The notes: generated by a model from the sequence alone, not told the origin. A stretch of 64,000 bases of DNA from Leptospira andrefontaineae (GCF_004770105.1 NZ_RQEY01000012.1:124001-188000), one strand, 5' to 3'. Shown: positions 16,198 through 27,011, counted from the first letter of the stretch. Numbers and translations: made by a program.

Positions 16198-19100
16198 ATT
16201 GGAAACCGCGACCGGTTCTTTTGCCGACCAAATCGATATTACTAAAAACGGTTTTATTGGTGCTTCTGCCGGGACAGGAAAAACACATACGATTGTATTT
16301 TTAGTTCTGAAAATATTAAAAGACTCATTTAAGAAATCTCTCGATTCAGATAAAATTCCTTTCGGAATAGAATCTATATTAGTACTTACTTATACAGATA
16401 AGGCAGCATCTGAATTAAAAGGAAGGATCCGTGCTGAGTTAAAGAATACGATCCTGAAATTAGAAAAAATAGAATCCCCAAGCGAAGAAGAATCCAAAGA
16501 ACTGGATTATTTTTTAAACCAGGCTTCTCGTTTAGACCAGGCCTATATTTCTACCATCCATGGATTCGCTCATAAGATCTTAAAAGAATATTCTTTGGAA
16601 TCAGGTAGCTCCGAAAATTCAGAATTAGTGGAAGAGTATTCCGCAGTTTCGAAAGCATTGTATAGAAGAATGCGTAATGAGTTCAGCGGAAAATATCCTA
16701 AAGAACTTTTGCCTTTTATACTCTCTCAAGCAAATCGTTTTTATAATGACGGATTCCAAGGAACTACTTGGGAAAATTTTGTATCCAGTCTCGCAGTGAA
16801 AAAGGTTTCTTCTCCTGATTCTATCCAACTTCTTCCTCGCCCTCAAAAGTTTCCTGAGATCGGTTCAATCAGAAATGTATTTTTGGAAATCCAATCTATT
16901 CTTCCCAAATTTTTAGAGTTCCAGGATTCTTTTAGAAAGAAGGTCAATTCAAATAAGTACAAAGCTCTTTCTAATCGCCAGATGGAATTTCAAGATTCTC
17001 TAAAAAAGCTCTTAGATTTTTCAGAACCATTTTCCCCTTTCCCATTTACACTTGCACTTAAGAAAATACTGGATCTCAAAAGAGGAGAAAGTTCCGGTAT
17101 AGAATCTATTCTTCTTTCCGACGAAGAGTTAAAAACTGCAACCGGCGAATCAGGATATCTTTCTTATACATTAGAAAGAGAGAAGATCCGAAAACTTTCT
17201 TTAAACTTAAGCACATTAGAATCTTCTCTTTCTTCTTTCCTAATTTCTCTCGCAGAAGATATTGCAGAAGATTCAGTTAAGATCAAAGATGAAGAAAATT
17301 CGATCACATACGGAGATATGATTTTAGGACTTTCTAATTCTTTGGAAAAAAATCCGGAGTTGGTCTCTGAATTAAAGAAACGTTTTCGTTTTGGGATTAT
17401 TGATGAATTCCAGGATACTGATCCTGACCAATATAATATTTTCAGAATATTATTCTTAGAAAAATTCAGCAACTCTGAAACTGAAGGGAAACTTTTCCTG
17501 ATTGGGGACGCAAAACAGTCCATTTACGGTTTCAGGGGAGCAGACTTAGGCACTTATTTAGCTGCAAAAAGAGAATTTGATACCGGAGGGGAATTTGCAG
17601 ACTCTTCTATCGTTTATCCGGAGTTGGATACAAATCGTAGATCTTTACCTGAACTTATTGCATCCTATAATTCTATTTTCGGAAGTAAAAAAGGAGAATG
17701 GTTCCCGATTGAAGAAACAGGATTTTTACCTATAGAATACGTGAATGTAAAATCTCCTGAAATTCCGGGAAAAGCAATTTTATATTCAGATAAAAGTAAT
17801 CGTGCTGCTTTAAATGTATTCTCTCTTTCCAAAGAAAGCAATGCGGATCGATTAAAAGACCAATACTCCAAATTTTTAGCGGAAGAAATAATTCATATAG
17901 TTTCCGAGAAGTCGGAAGTATACATTAAAAAAGAAGGATATCCTTTCCCCGAAAAACTAAGTTGGTCGGACATTTCTGTTTTAGTCAGAGGAGAAAATGA
18001 TTCTGAATTTTTAAAAAGACAATTCAAAGCTCGTGGAATTCCGTATACATATCCCAAACAAACCGGATTATTCGGATCGGCTGAGGCAATCCGAGCAAGA
18101 GAGATCTTGAAATGTTTGGACGAAGAAGGAAGCAGAGATTCATTTTATAAATTACTAATATCCGATCTATTTTGTGTGAGACCGGAAGATCTGCAAAATT
18201 ATGAGGAATATCCGATCGAGTCTGGAGAAAAAAGGCTTTTAGAGAACTGGAGAAAATTCTCTCGCAAAAAAGATTTCCCAGGCCTTTTTAGTTCCATTTT
18301 GACAGAAAGTAAATTAGCTTCTCCCCTTCCGGAGGAGTCCAGACAGGATTGGGAAAGAAAGATCACGAACTTTAAACAGATTTTCTTTTTCTTAACCGAA
18401 AGAGCATCCAAGTCCGATCAAACTTTAGGAGAGCTAATCACATATTTGGAATCCAAAATGGTATCCAAAGAAAATGAAAAAGATTATTTAGAAAAAGATT
18501 CTGAAGAGGATCGAGTCAAAATTTTCACTATCCATTCTTGTAAGGGTTTAGAATTTCCGATCGTGTTTTTATTCGGAGGATTTTCCGGTTGGGGTACACA
18601 AAGAAAAAAATTCTCCGAATATAGAGAAGGCGAAAAACGTATTATAGATCTGGAAAATAATAAGGAAGAGATTTCAGTTTTCAATACGATTAATGAAGAT
18701 AAAAGATTGTACTACGTTGCTTTAACTCGGGCAATGTACAAATTTTATTTCCCATTATTAGCAGAACCCGATCCAAAACGTCCTTTGGAATTATTCCGAA
18801 GATCATTTCATGCGGCAAGCTCTGAATTTCCTCAAAATTCTTCTGTGGCCAGATTTTGGGAAAATGAGGATGGAAAATACGAACAGGAATGGATTAGAGA
18901 TCATAAGACTATTTCCGGATTAACAACTAGCCCAACAAAAGAAGAAGGCCCTGAAATTTTACGTTCCATAGAGATCTGGCCGGAAAAAGCAGAAAAAAGA
19001 AAAATTATCTTAGAAAGTTATTCTTCCTTAGATTCATTTTTTACTTCGGAAGGACTCGGATTCCAGGTTTCCGAAACTAGATCATTCAAAACGGACGAAA

Positions 19101-19843
19101 CACCTGAGGACTCCAAGGAAGAGGAACTTCCCTCTTCCAATAAAATGGGAAACTTACTCCATCAACTTCTGGAAACAGAGGATTTTAATGTTTATAGAAA
19201 TGCAAAATCTACAAAACAAATCCCTGAGAATAATCTAAAATCATATAAGAATATTTTAAAGTCTTACGGGTATGGAAATGGTTCCGAACAATTGGAACTA
19301 TTTGCTAAAAGGATCTCTGAATTGTTTTGGAATACTCTTAGAACTCCACTATCTCACTCCAAAGAGAACATATCACTTTCAGAAATTCCCCCTTCTGAAC
19401 GAAAGCATGAAGTGGATTTCTTTCTAAAAATCCCGGAGCAAACTGGTGCTTCTGATTTGTTAAAAGGAACTTTAGATTTAATATTTCTTTCGGAAGGTAA
19501 ATATTGGATCTTAGATTGGAAGTCCAACCTTCTCTCTTCCGATTTTGGAGAAGATCCTTATTCGGAAGCCCATTTGAAAGAGAAAATTCAAGAATCTTAC
19601 TCGTTGCAAATGGCGATCTATTCCGTGGTTCTGGATGATTGGTTAAGATTCAAATATGGAAATGGATACGATCCTAAACTTTTAGGAGGAATGTATTTTG
19701 TATTCCTCAGAGGAACAGGTCCTAATAGGCCTGGGCGAGGGATTTTTTACCAAGATATAGATCCTGAATTTGTGAAAGTTTCTAAAGAAAAAATAAAAGA
19801 AACCTTAGATTTGAAAAATAGGATTTCGGCGGAAAAAGAATGA
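16184..19843 (+). CDS. recB: Exodeoxyribonuclease V subunit beta (RecB)
   Basis: A 1219-residue UvrD/Rep-type helicase-nuclease. Walker A ASAGTGKT is at residues 27-34, helicase motif Ia TYTDKAASELKGRI follows, motif II is FGIIDEFQDTD, motif III GDAKQSIYGFRGAD, and motifs V/VI include IFTIHSCKGLEFPIVF and YVALTRAMYKFYF. The C-terminal nuclease shows HEVDF, GTLDLIF and ILDWKSNLL, with the metal-binding Asp and the Asp-x-Lys. All catalytic motifs are intact. It overlaps recC by 14 bases and recD by 4 (ATGA). Confidence 0.96.
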   Translation: MQKSKLETATGSFADQIDITKNGFIGASAGTGKTHTIVFLVLKILKDSFKKSLDSDKIPFGIESILVLTYTDKAASELKGRIRAELKNTILKLEKIESPSEEESKELDYFLNQASRLDQAYISTIHGFAHKILKEYSLESGSSENSELVEEYSAVSKALYRRMRNEFSGKYPKELLPFILSQANRFYNDGFQGTTWENFVSSLAVKKVSSPDSIQLLPRPQKFPEIGSIRNVFLEIQSILPKFLEFQDSFRKKVNSNKYKALSNRQMEFQDSLKKLLDFSEPFSPFPFTLALKKILDLKRGESSGIESILLSDEELKTATGESGYLSYTLEREKIRKLSLNLSTLESSLSSFLISLAEDIAEDSVKIKDEENSITYGDMILGLSNSLEKNPELVSELKKRFRFGIIDEFQDTDPDQYNIFRILFLEKFSNSETEGKLFLIGDAKQSIYGFRGADLGTYLAAKREFDTGGEFADSSIVYPELDTNRRSLPELIASYNSIFGSKKGEWFPIEETGFLPIEYVNVKSPEIPGKAILYSDKSNRAALNVFSLSKESNADRLKDQYSKFLAEEIIHIVSEKSEVYIKKEGYPFPEKLSWSDISVLVRGENDSEFLKRQFKARGIPYTYPKQTGLFGSAEAIRAREILKCLDEEGSRDSFYKLLISDLFCVRPEDLQNYEEYPIESGEKRLLENWRKFSRKKDFPGLFSSILTESKLASPLPEESRQDWERKITNFKQIFFFLTERASKSDQTLGELITYLESKMVSKENEKDYLEKDSEEDRVKIFTIHSCKGLEFPIVFLFGGFSGWGTQRKKFSEYREGEKRIIDLENNKEEISVFNTINEDKRLYYVALTRAMYKFYFPLLAEPDPKRPLELFRRSFHAASSEFPQNSSVARFWENEDGKYEQEWIRDHKTISGLTTSPTKEEGPEILRSIEIWPEKAEKRKIILESYSSLDSFFTSEGLGFQVSETRSFKTDETPEDSKEEELPSSNKMGNLLHQLLETEDFNVYRNAKSTKQIPENNLKSYKNILKSYGYGNGSEQLELFAKRISELFWNTLRTPLSHSKENISLSEIPPSERKHEVDFFLKIPEQTGASDLLKGTLDLIFLSEGKYWILDWKSNLLSSDFGEDPYSEAHLKEKIQESYSLQMAIYSVVLDDWLRFKYGNGYDPKLLGGMYFVFLRGTGPNRPGRGIFYQDIDPEFVKVSKEKIKETLDLKNRISAEKE

Positions 19844-21627
19844 AAGAAGAATCCCTCGAAACAATTTTAGATCAAGAATATGCAGGATTTCTTACCAAGG
19901 AATTTTCACCTTATGCGAAAGGTATCCCACAAGATGTTCTATTTTCCTGGAATCTCCTATTGATCCAAGCATCTAAAACAGGAAATCTCGCTGTTCCATT
20001 CTCTGGAAAAGATTCAATTTCAGATATTTTATTTAAAAAAAGAGATAATTTATTATATTTTTCTAAAGTATTTAATCAATTAACGGATGTAGAGAAAGGT
20101 TTTGAAAACTTACTCAAAACCGGTACAGGGACTAAACCCGAAAAAGTGCAGGAAGTTTTAAAAGAACTCATTTCTTCCAATCCACTCTCTATCAAAAGAG
20201 GAAATAAAGAATATATTCTCTGCGGAGAAGGAGAACAAAAAGAAGCCTTAGAAAAAGCTCTTCAATATCAATTCTTAGTTCTAACCGGCGGACCAGGTAC
20301 GGGAAAAACCACAGTAGTAGCGAATGTGATCCGTGGACTTTTACGTTTAGGTTATGACCTAAATCATATCGGACTTGCAGCACCTACAGGAAGAGCTGCC
20401 CAAAGATTAAAAGAATCCTTAGAAAATACCATTTCAAATCTTCGTACGAAAAATGCATTGGATGATTCCATCTCTGAGATCGCAACTTCTACATTACATA
20501 GGCTTTTAGAGTACAATCCTAGAAAAAGAAATTATAAATACGGCAAAAATTTTCCACTCCCCTATCGAGTCATCATCTTGGATGAGGTGTCCATGGTGGA
20601 TCTACATATGATGTATAGATTGATGGAAGCATTACCATTCGGTTCGGAAAATTTCAGGTTTATACTTTTAGGTGATCCAAATCAGCTGCCTAGTGTGGAA
20701 GCAGGAGCAGTTTTATCGGATTTAGTAAGATCTTTAAAGAAACTAAATTCTGAAAACTTAATAGAATTAAAAACAAGCCACAGACAAGAGGAAGAATTTT
20801 CTTCCATCTCAAAAGCGGCTGAACTTTGTGTAAAAGATACTGTTTCTTTACAGGAATTCCGAGAGAATCTTCCTAAAGCACTAGAATTAGATTCTATTTT
20901 CCAGGGTTCGACAAAGGAAAATTTAAAGGGCTTTTATCAGATCCGATTAGATTATAAAAAAGAATGGAGAGAATTTTTAAAAAGAACTGCGGAAGATAAG
21001 ATCCTTCCTATATTTTCTAAACTTCCTGATCCAAATTCTCCTCAGGAATTGAAAGAATATTTAAACAAAGACTTAAATCGATTTAAGATTCTTACAATTC
21101 TTAGGAATGGGATTTTCGGAAGTGAATTTATCAATAAAGAACTAACGGAACTTATCCTTCACCATAAAAAAGGAAATTTAGTACAGATCGGGAACAAAAC
21201 TTATTTTTCCGGACTTCCTATACTAATCACAAAAAATGATAGAGTGAGAGGAGTTTATAATGGAGACACAGGTCTCGTTTTAGAAGTCCAAACTCCGAAT
21301 GGAGGAAACGAACTCAGAGCTTTATTTTTTATTGAAGGAGAGATCCGAGATTTTGCATTGGATACTCTTCCTCCCCATGAACCTGCATTTGCGATCACAG
21401 TTCACAAATCCCAGGGTTCGGAATATGATTCCGTTTTTATTATTTATCCTCCGGATCCAGCTGATCTGAATACGGAAGAAGTTTCCTTGGAACTATTTAA
21501 GAAGGAAATCTTATATACTGCGATCACTAGAGCAAAACGATCTGCATTTTTGGTTTCGGAAGAAAAACTTTTAGAATATTCCCTCCGAAACCGCTTTGAA
21601 AGATTAACCGGTTTTAAATTGGGTTAA
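19840..21627 (+). CDS. recD: Exodeoxyribonuclease V subunit alpha (RecD)
   Basis: A 595-residue SF1B helicase. Walker A LTGGPGTGKTT is at about residue 150, Walker B region VIILDEVSMVD, motif III ILLGDPNQLPSVEAGAVLSDL, and near the end AFAITVHKSQGSEYDSV with LYTAITRAKRSAFLVS. The 5'-3' translocase of RecBCD. Its ATG overlaps the recB stop. The stop lies 3 bases before the end of the convergent cyclase gene; transcripts must overlap. Confidence 0.95.
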   Translation: MKEESLETILDQEYAGFLTKEFSPYAKGIPQDVLFSWNLLLIQASKTGNLAVPFSGKDSISDILFKKRDNLLYFSKVFNQLTDVEKGFENLLKTGTGTKPEKVQEVLKELISSNPLSIKRGNKEYILCGEGEQKEALEKALQYQFLVLTGGPGTGKTTVVANVIRGLLRLGYDLNHIGLAAPTGRAAQRLKESLENTISNLRTKNALDDSISEIATSTLHRLLEYNPRKRNYKYGKNFPLPYRVIILDEVSMVDLHMMYRLMEALPFGSENFRFILLGDPNQLPSVEAGAVLSDLVRSLKKLNSENLIELKTSHRQEEEFSSISKAAELCVKDTVSLQEFRENLPKALELDSIFQGSTKENLKGFYQIRLDYKKEWREFLKRTAEDKILPIFSKLPDPNSPQELKEYLNKDLNRFKILTILRNGIFGSEFINKELTELILHHKKGNLVQIGNKTYFSGLPILITKNDRVRGVYNGDTGLVLEVQTPNGGNELRALFFIEGEIRDFALDTLPPHEPAFAITVHKSQGSEYDSVFIIYPPDPADLNTEEVSLELFKKEILYTAITRAKRSAFLVSEEKLLEYSLRNRFERLTGFKLG

Positions 21628-21629
21628 GG

Positions 21630-24470
21630 TTATTTATGATCGCGAGTATAAACTCCATCCCAAGAAGTTGGAGGTGGGGTTTTTTTATACTCATTACATC
21701 TCTCTACAAGTAACTGGACAGCTTTGTCCTCTTTACCTTTTGCCTTTTCGGATTCTTTGAATTTTTTAACGGCAGCATCCCATTTACGATCCAAGTATAG
21801 TGTTAAACCTTCTTCATATAAACCGATGATTTCTTTTTTAGCAGAAGCAACACCTTTCAATTCTGAGATCGCCTCGTATAAGATCACAGGTTCATTCTTA
21901 CCTTTTACTCGAACTAAATCTAGTTTTCTGGTAAAAATAGAATCCTTAATTTCAGAATGAACTGAATCAGAAACCAAAATGGAAACTCCATAATCTTTAC
22001 CGGCAGCTTCCAAACGAGCCGCTAGGTTTACTGTATCCCCCATCATAGTATAAGATGCGAGAGCGTCGGTTCCCATGAATCCGACTTTTGCAAGTCCGGT
22101 ATTCAGACCGATCCGGATCTGCATATCCCTTGCATCTGGAATATATTTTTGGCCTTTTTTCCAACCGGATCGTAATTCTTCCAATTTGTCCAACATCTTA
22201 ATGGAAGCACGAGTCGCTTTTAAACAATGCCCTTCTACATCCACAGGTGCGTTAAAAATTCCTACAATCGCATCCCCGATATACTTATCCAAAACTCCAT
22301 CATGATCTTTTAAGATCAAAGTCATTGCGGAAAGATATTCGTTCAGAAGTTCGGATAATTCTACAGAACTTAACTTTTCACTAATATTAGAAAATCCTGC
22401 TACATCTGAGAAGAATGCTGTGACCCTTTTTTCAGTACCTCTTTTGAGAGCGGCAAGGTCTTTCATCGCCTCTCCGATCACAACTGGATCGATCATACTC
22501 CCTAAGATACCTTTGATCTTCTCTCTTTCCCTAAGACCGGTCACCATTTGATTCAGTGCTACTGAAAGATTCCCAAATTCGTCACTTCCACCCTGCTCGA
22601 ATTCTACGTTTAGATTTCCTTTTCCAACTTGTTCCGCGTTTCGGATCAAACGTTTGATCTTAGTGACCACGAAACCTGAGATAAACACTGCTAAGAAAAT
22701 AGAAAATCCGCAGATCCCTAATGCGGAAAGTACTGCTCTGTCTCTATTACGGCGAATGGATTCCAAACCTTCCGTTCTATCTACTACAGTTCGGATCACA
22801 CCTGAAAAATTGGAAGCCAACACAACTGTAGGAAGATCTTCGGATGTTTCTGCAATTAAAGGTGTCGAGTCTAATTTCCAAAGGATCTGCTCTGCTTCCG
22901 TTCTACTGTTTCCTATAATCCCGTCCGGAAAGAGCGCTTTTAATTTTGCAGTGGGAGTTTCACTTTCTCCAGAATAGATCCATTCTCTGACGGAATTCCA
23001 ACGTTTGTGGAAAGTTTCTTTTCCTTCTTCCGATTGAACAGATTTCCCGTAATCGGAACCATCCGGTCTGAATCTAAGTAAGATCTGATCTTCTAAAGCC
23101 GAATCTCTGATAGAGCCAAAAGATTCTACTTCAAGTTCTTCCTCTTCTTTAGGGGGATTGTTTCGAAGATAAGTTGCGTATAATAAATTTCTTTTACGGA
23201 CTAATGCGGCATACTGCGTATATTGCTTCTTAAATTCTTTATCTTTAAATGGTGGGATCGGAGGTTTTTTTTCCTTCAATTCCTTAAGTCTGGTTTCTAA
23301 GATAGGAGGAATTTTAGAAAGTTCTGATAGAATTTCCTGTTCTTCTCTTAAATAATTGGTCCAGGCTCCGAATGTATTTCTTCTGGATTCTAAAAGTTTG
23401 GCTCTTTCAGTAGAAGCCGGATTTCTAAAATGAGGAGAATATAAAGCCTGCAATTCCAATCCATTTTGTTGGAAAGAAGTGGGACGGATCTCCCCTAAAA
23501 CTCCAGCTCCTTCTAAAAGAGAACTGAGTGCGGACTTTAATCCTTCTTCCAAATTTTCTTCCATAGGAGCTTGGTTGAGAGAAGATTCTGAATCAAAAAT
23601 TTTTGTATCTAATGTTGGTTCGGATGCTTCTCCTGGAATGATCCCGGAAACTGGAAATGTTTGGATCCTAAATCTGCCAGTATCCAATCCCAATTCTTTG
23701 ATTTTTCTTTTTTTGGAATCTGCAAGAATAGAAACTATATGCTCATCTAAATCAGATCTGAGCTTTCGAGCGGAAAGTGATTTTTTACGAAGTTCTTCTT
23801 CGGCAGCTGAGATCTCTGTATGATCCGGCTTTTCTTGATTTTCTTTTAATTCGCCTAGACGTTTTCTGATCTGGCCGGCTTCTCTATCTGTGAATACGAA
23901 TTTTTTAGCCATCGCTTGGAGACGTGCGAATTCTTTATCTCCAACTACTTCTTCTCCGCCTTGTTGTAACTGAAGTCGGATATTCTTTTCTAAAACTTGT
24001 ATATCATCTTTGGAAAGATAGGCGGAATAATATGTATCCAAAGTTTTACGGACCGTATTTTTTCCTAAGGCACCGAATAGACTGGTCTTGATCCCGAAAA
24101 AGGAAACCTTCTTTTCCTGAACTACGGTCTTGGTAGTTTTATACTTTTTTAATGCTTCAGTCTGTTTGCTAACCCGGTCGCGAAATTCTTCGATCCGGAT
24201 CAAACTTTGGGAAATATTATCCAATTCCAGAACAAGAGAAGAGATATATTTTCTGGAAATAGCGGCTTCCCTATCATAACTGTCTGTGAGGATCTCGGTC
24301 TGTTGCCTTACATAAATAAAGGAAAGGATTAGAATGGTCAGAACAATCAGACTCCCTGTGAACCAGGCGAGTTTTGCCCGTATTCCGGAATAAAATAATC
24401 TCGGAAGAACTAGAGTAAGATCTAGGATTTTTTGTCCGAAACCATGCTTGTCAGAAGTCTGTGTACCCAT
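21630..24470 (-). CDS. Membrane-bound class III adenylate/guanylate cyclase with HAMP
   Basis: A 946-residue sensor cyclase. TM1 (LAWFTGSLIVLTILILSFIYV) lies near residue 40. A large, mostly coiled-coil-rich extracytoplasmic region follows to about residue 590, then TM2 (LGICGFSIFLAVFISGFVV), a HAMP domain, and the cyclase domain from about residue 680. FFSDVAGFSNISEKL and DKYIGDAIVGIFNAP give the two metal-binding Asp; GDTVNLAARLE gives the Asn and Arg for transition-state stabilisation. The tail (about 60 residues) resembles a single TPR-like unit. Leptospira genomes carry many such cyclases. The input signal is unknown. Confidence 0.9.
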   Translation of the reverse strand: MGTQTSDKHGFGQKILDLTLVLPRLFYSGIRAKLAWFTGSLIVLTILILSFIYVRQQTEILTDSYDREAAISRKYISSLVLELDNISQSLIRIEEFRDRVSKQTEALKKYKTTKTVVQEKKVSFFGIKTSLFGALGKNTVRKTLDTYYSAYLSKDDIQVLEKNIRLQLQQGGEEVVGDKEFARLQAMAKKFVFTDREAGQIRKRLGELKENQEKPDHTEISAAEEELRKKSLSARKLRSDLDEHIVSILADSKKRKIKELGLDTGRFRIQTFPVSGIIPGEASEPTLDTKIFDSESSLNQAPMEENLEEGLKSALSSLLEGAGVLGEIRPTSFQQNGLELQALYSPHFRNPASTERAKLLESRRNTFGAWTNYLREEQEILSELSKIPPILETRLKELKEKKPPIPPFKDKEFKKQYTQYAALVRKRNLLYATYLRNNPPKEEEELEVESFGSIRDSALEDQILLRFRPDGSDYGKSVQSEEGKETFHKRWNSVREWIYSGESETPTAKLKALFPDGIIGNSRTEAEQILWKLDSTPLIAETSEDLPTVVLASNFSGVIRTVVDRTEGLESIRRNRDRAVLSALGICGFSIFLAVFISGFVVTKIKRLIRNAEQVGKGNLNVEFEQGGSDEFGNLSVALNQMVTGLREREKIKGILGSMIDPVVIGEAMKDLAALKRGTEKRVTAFFSDVAGFSNISEKLSSVELSELLNEYLSAMTLILKDHDGVLDKYIGDAIVGIFNAPVDVEGHCLKATRASIKMLDKLEELRSGWKKGQKYIPDARDMQIRIGLNTGLAKVGFMGTDALASYTMMGDTVNLAARLEAAGKDYGVSILVSDSVHSEIKDSIFTRKLDLVRVKGKNEPVILYEAISELKGVASAKKEIIGLYEEGLTLYLDRKWDAAVKKFKESEKAKGKEDKAVQLLVERCNEYKKTPPPTSWDGVYTRDHK

Positions 24471-24542
24471 ATAATAGTAACAGCACCAGTCCGAATTTTT
24501 TCTGGCAAGCCTATAAAATTTGGAAATTTATTTCCGAATGGA

Positions 24543-25019
24543 TTAGAATAATTTCTCGTAACTAGCCGTTCTATAGTCTGCGGTCAGGTAGAAGGTATGG
24601 TCACAGGACGGACAACGGTAGTTTCCTTTTCCCTGAACTCTCAAAATCTGGAGACAAGCGGGACAGGCCGTAGTACTTTCGTTAGGTTCAAAACCCGGAA
24701 CTGAATTTTGACCAGAGACTAGATAATATTTTGCTTCTTCTCTAGTTTTGAAATACGGAATTTTTTCTCGGAGTCCAAGTCGGTTCCAATCTCCCATCAG
24801 ACTTTCGGACAATCCACAGGCAGCGTATTGGGAACTCAAATGAGCGAGAGAAGAATTTTTAAGAGAAAGTAATCCGTTCTCGTCCCAAACTTGTAAGTCT
24901 CTGGCATCGAGTAGAATTTTATGAGGCTCACTTCGAAGTAAAGGATCCGTTTTTTCTCGGAAAGTGTTCCCGAGTAAGGAATCCAGTTTGCCTTGTAAAT
25001 TGACGATCAATTCTTTCAC
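24543..25019 (-). CDS. STAS-like domain fused to a zinc ribbon
   Basis: A 158-residue protein. Residues 1-100 look like a STAS domain (MKELIVNLQGKLDSLL..., KILLDARDLQVWDENGLLSL), the fold of anti-anti-sigma factors. The C-terminus has a zinc ribbon CPACLQIL...YRCPSCDHTFYL with two CxxC knuckles. The strand-helix Ser of classical antagonists is not obvious (DENGLLSL), so phosphorylation control may be absent. It lies after the cyclase and is transcribed in the same direction, 72 bases apart, so a shared function is possible but unproven. Confidence 0.6.
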   Translation of the reverse strand: MKELIVNLQGKLDSLLGNTFREKTDPLLRSEPHKILLDARDLQVWDENGLLSLKNSSLAHLSSQYAACGLSESLMGDWNRLGLREKIPYFKTREEAKYYLVSGQNSVPGFEPNESTTACPACLQILRVQGKGNYRCPSCDHTFYLTADYRTASYEKLF

Positions 25020-25124
25020 TAGAATAAAAGCCCTTTAAAGTTTCGAATCAGATCGGGTTTTTAAGCAACCTAAAAAACTCAAAAAGATTGGACTTTTCCT
25101 CACCAGCGACATTTTTTTTACTTA

Positions 25125-27011
25125 ATGGGACAATGGAATCGTCGAAGCCTTCTCTTCCCTGTGGATTTAAGCTTCATGATCCTCTCCTATTTCCTAGCCC
25201 ACCTGATCCGTTTTGAATCCACTGTATTTCTACAGGAGCCTAACGACTTTTTTATTCCCCTCCTGATCGTAGTAGTTTGTCGTTCTCTAGTATTTCTATT
25301 TTCGAATATTTATAGATCGATTTGGGCTTATGCTTCCATCCACGACCTAGTGGAAATTATCAAGACCACCATTCTGTCTTCATTGATCTCGAATACCGCA
25401 CTCTTATTTTACAACGGATTCGAGCATCTTTCCAGAATGATCCCCGTAATAGACACACTTCTTCTTTTAGGATTTTTGTGTATTCGAAGCCTTTCCTGGA
25501 GGCTAGTAAGAGATCAGTACATTCTACGCAAAAAACAAGGGGATGGAATTCCTACACTCATCTTAGGCGCTGGAAAAACAGGAGCCACACTTCTCACGGA
25601 GTTAAGAAGGCATAATGATCTGAACCTTCTTCCCTTGGGTCTTTTGGATGACGACGAATCCAAGATCGGAGCCCATATCCAAGGTGTGCCGGTTATAGGA
25701 AAAATTGACCAAGCTGAATCTCTGATCCGTTCTCTTGAAATAAAAAAGGTGCTGATCGCATTCAGCAATCCGGACGGAAAACAAATAGGTAAACTGATAA
25801 AAAGTTTCGAATCTGAGAATGTAGATTTTAAGATCCTACCTTCTTTGGGTTCTCTATTTTTCGATCCGCCAAAAGTACAACAATTAAGAGAGATCCGAGT
25901 AGAAGACGTATTAGGACGTCCCGTCGTAGATCTAGAAATAGAATCCATTCGTTCTTATATCGCAGGTAAAACTGTACTCATCACAGGTGCTGGCGGCTCA
26001 ATCGGAAGCGAATTATGTAGACAGGTCGCAGTATTCCATCCTGCAAAAATGATCCTGCTTGATTCCGCGGAAACTCCTCTCTACGAGATAGATTACGAAC
26101 TCAGAAAAGTTTTTAAAGACAGTGGTATACAATTCAGGGCAGTAATCGCAGATATTAAAAATCCTTTGAGGATCGGTTCTGTTTTTGAATCGGATCGTCC
26201 CCAAGTTGTATTTCACTCCGCCGCCTACAAACATGTACCCATGATGGAGATCAATCCATCCGAAGCAGTTTTAAATAATGTACTAGGAACTAAGAACTTA
26301 GCGGATATTTCTAGAATTTATGGGACCGAACGTTTTGTTTTAATTTCCACTGACAAGGCAGTCAATCCAGTAAACATAATGGGTGCTTCCAAAAGAGTTG
26401 CGGAGTTATATCTGCAGGCGATCTCCCAAGGCACCAAGACAAAATTTATTACAGTAAGATTCGGTAACGTGTTAGGTTCCAGCGGTTCGGTCATTCCTAG
26501 ATTTAGAGAACAGATCAGTAATGGTGGTCCTGTGACTGTGACCCATCCGGATATTATCCGTTATTTTATGACGATCCCGGAAGCTACACAATTGGTTTTG
26601 CAAGCGGCAGCCATGGGGGAGAAGGAAGAAATTTTTCTCCTAGATATGGGAGAACCGATCCGCATCCTAAATCTTGCGGAAGATATGATCCGGCTTTCAG
26701 GTTTTCGACCTTATACGGATATACCGATCGTGTTCACAGGTTTAAGACCTGGAGAAAAACTATTCGAAGAACTACTGTTAGATCTAGAAGGGATCAAAAA
26801 AACACACCATCCTAAAATCAGGATTGCAGCCCCCTTAGAGGAAGGAGATCCTAGCAGCTTCCAGGCCAGATTTAACTCTTTATTAGAAGCAGCAAAATCG
26901 GATCGAGAAGAAGAGATATTCTCTTCTTTTAAAACTCTAGTGCCTGAGTATAAAATTCATAAAGAATATATCAGCGAGGAATCCTCGCGTAAGTTGAAAA
27001 ATGATGGATAG
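25125..27011 (+). CDS. Nucleoside-diphosphate-sugar 4,6-dehydratase, CapD/WbpM/PglF type
   Basis: A 628-residue polysaccharide-biosynthesis enzyme. Four membrane helices occupy residues about 10-120. A Rossmann-like domain (LILGAGKTGATLLTEL) comes next, then the catalytic SDR domain with VLITGAGGSIGSELC at about residue 285. STDKAVNPVNIMGASKR carries Thr-Asp, Met in place of the usual Tyr, and Lys, the combination typical of UDP-GlcNAc 4,6-dehydratases of the WbpM/PglF group. It supplies a deoxysugar precursor for surface glycans. It overlaps the next gene by 11 bases. Confidence 0.9.
   Translation: MGQWNRRSLLFPVDLSFMILSYFLAHLIRFESTVFLQEPNDFFIPLLIVVVCRSLVFLFSNIYRSIWAYASIHDLVEIIKTTILSSLISNTALLFYNGFEHLSRMIPVIDTLLLLGFLCIRSLSWRLVRDQYILRKKQGDGIPTLILGAGKTGATLLTELRRHNDLNLLPLGLLDDDESKIGAHIQGVPVIGKIDQAESLIRSLEIKKVLIAFSNPDGKQIGKLIKSFESENVDFKILPSLGSLFFDPPKVQQLREIRVEDVLGRPVVDLEIESIRSYIAGKTVLITGAGGSIGSELCRQVAVFHPAKMILLDSAETPLYEIDYELRKVFKDSGIQFRAVIADIKNPLRIGSVFESDRPQVVFHSAAYKHVPMMEINPSEAVLNNVLGTKNLADISRIYGTERFVLISTDKAVNPVNIMGASKRVAELYLQAISQGTKTKFITVRFGNVLGSSGSVIPRFREQISNGGPVTVTHPDIIRYFMTIPEATQLVLQAAAMGEKEEIFLLDMGEPIRILNLAEDMIRLSGFRPYTDIPIVFTGLRPGEKLFEELLLDLEGIKKTHHPKIRIAAPLEEGDPSSFQARFNSLLEAAKSDREEEIFSSFKTLVPEYKIHKEYISEESSRKLKNDG

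Noticed and set aside
21651..21686. T-run after a short stem beyond recD
   Set aside because: The stem is only 5 bp with a bulge and lies inside the convergent cyclase gene, so terminator function is weakly supported.
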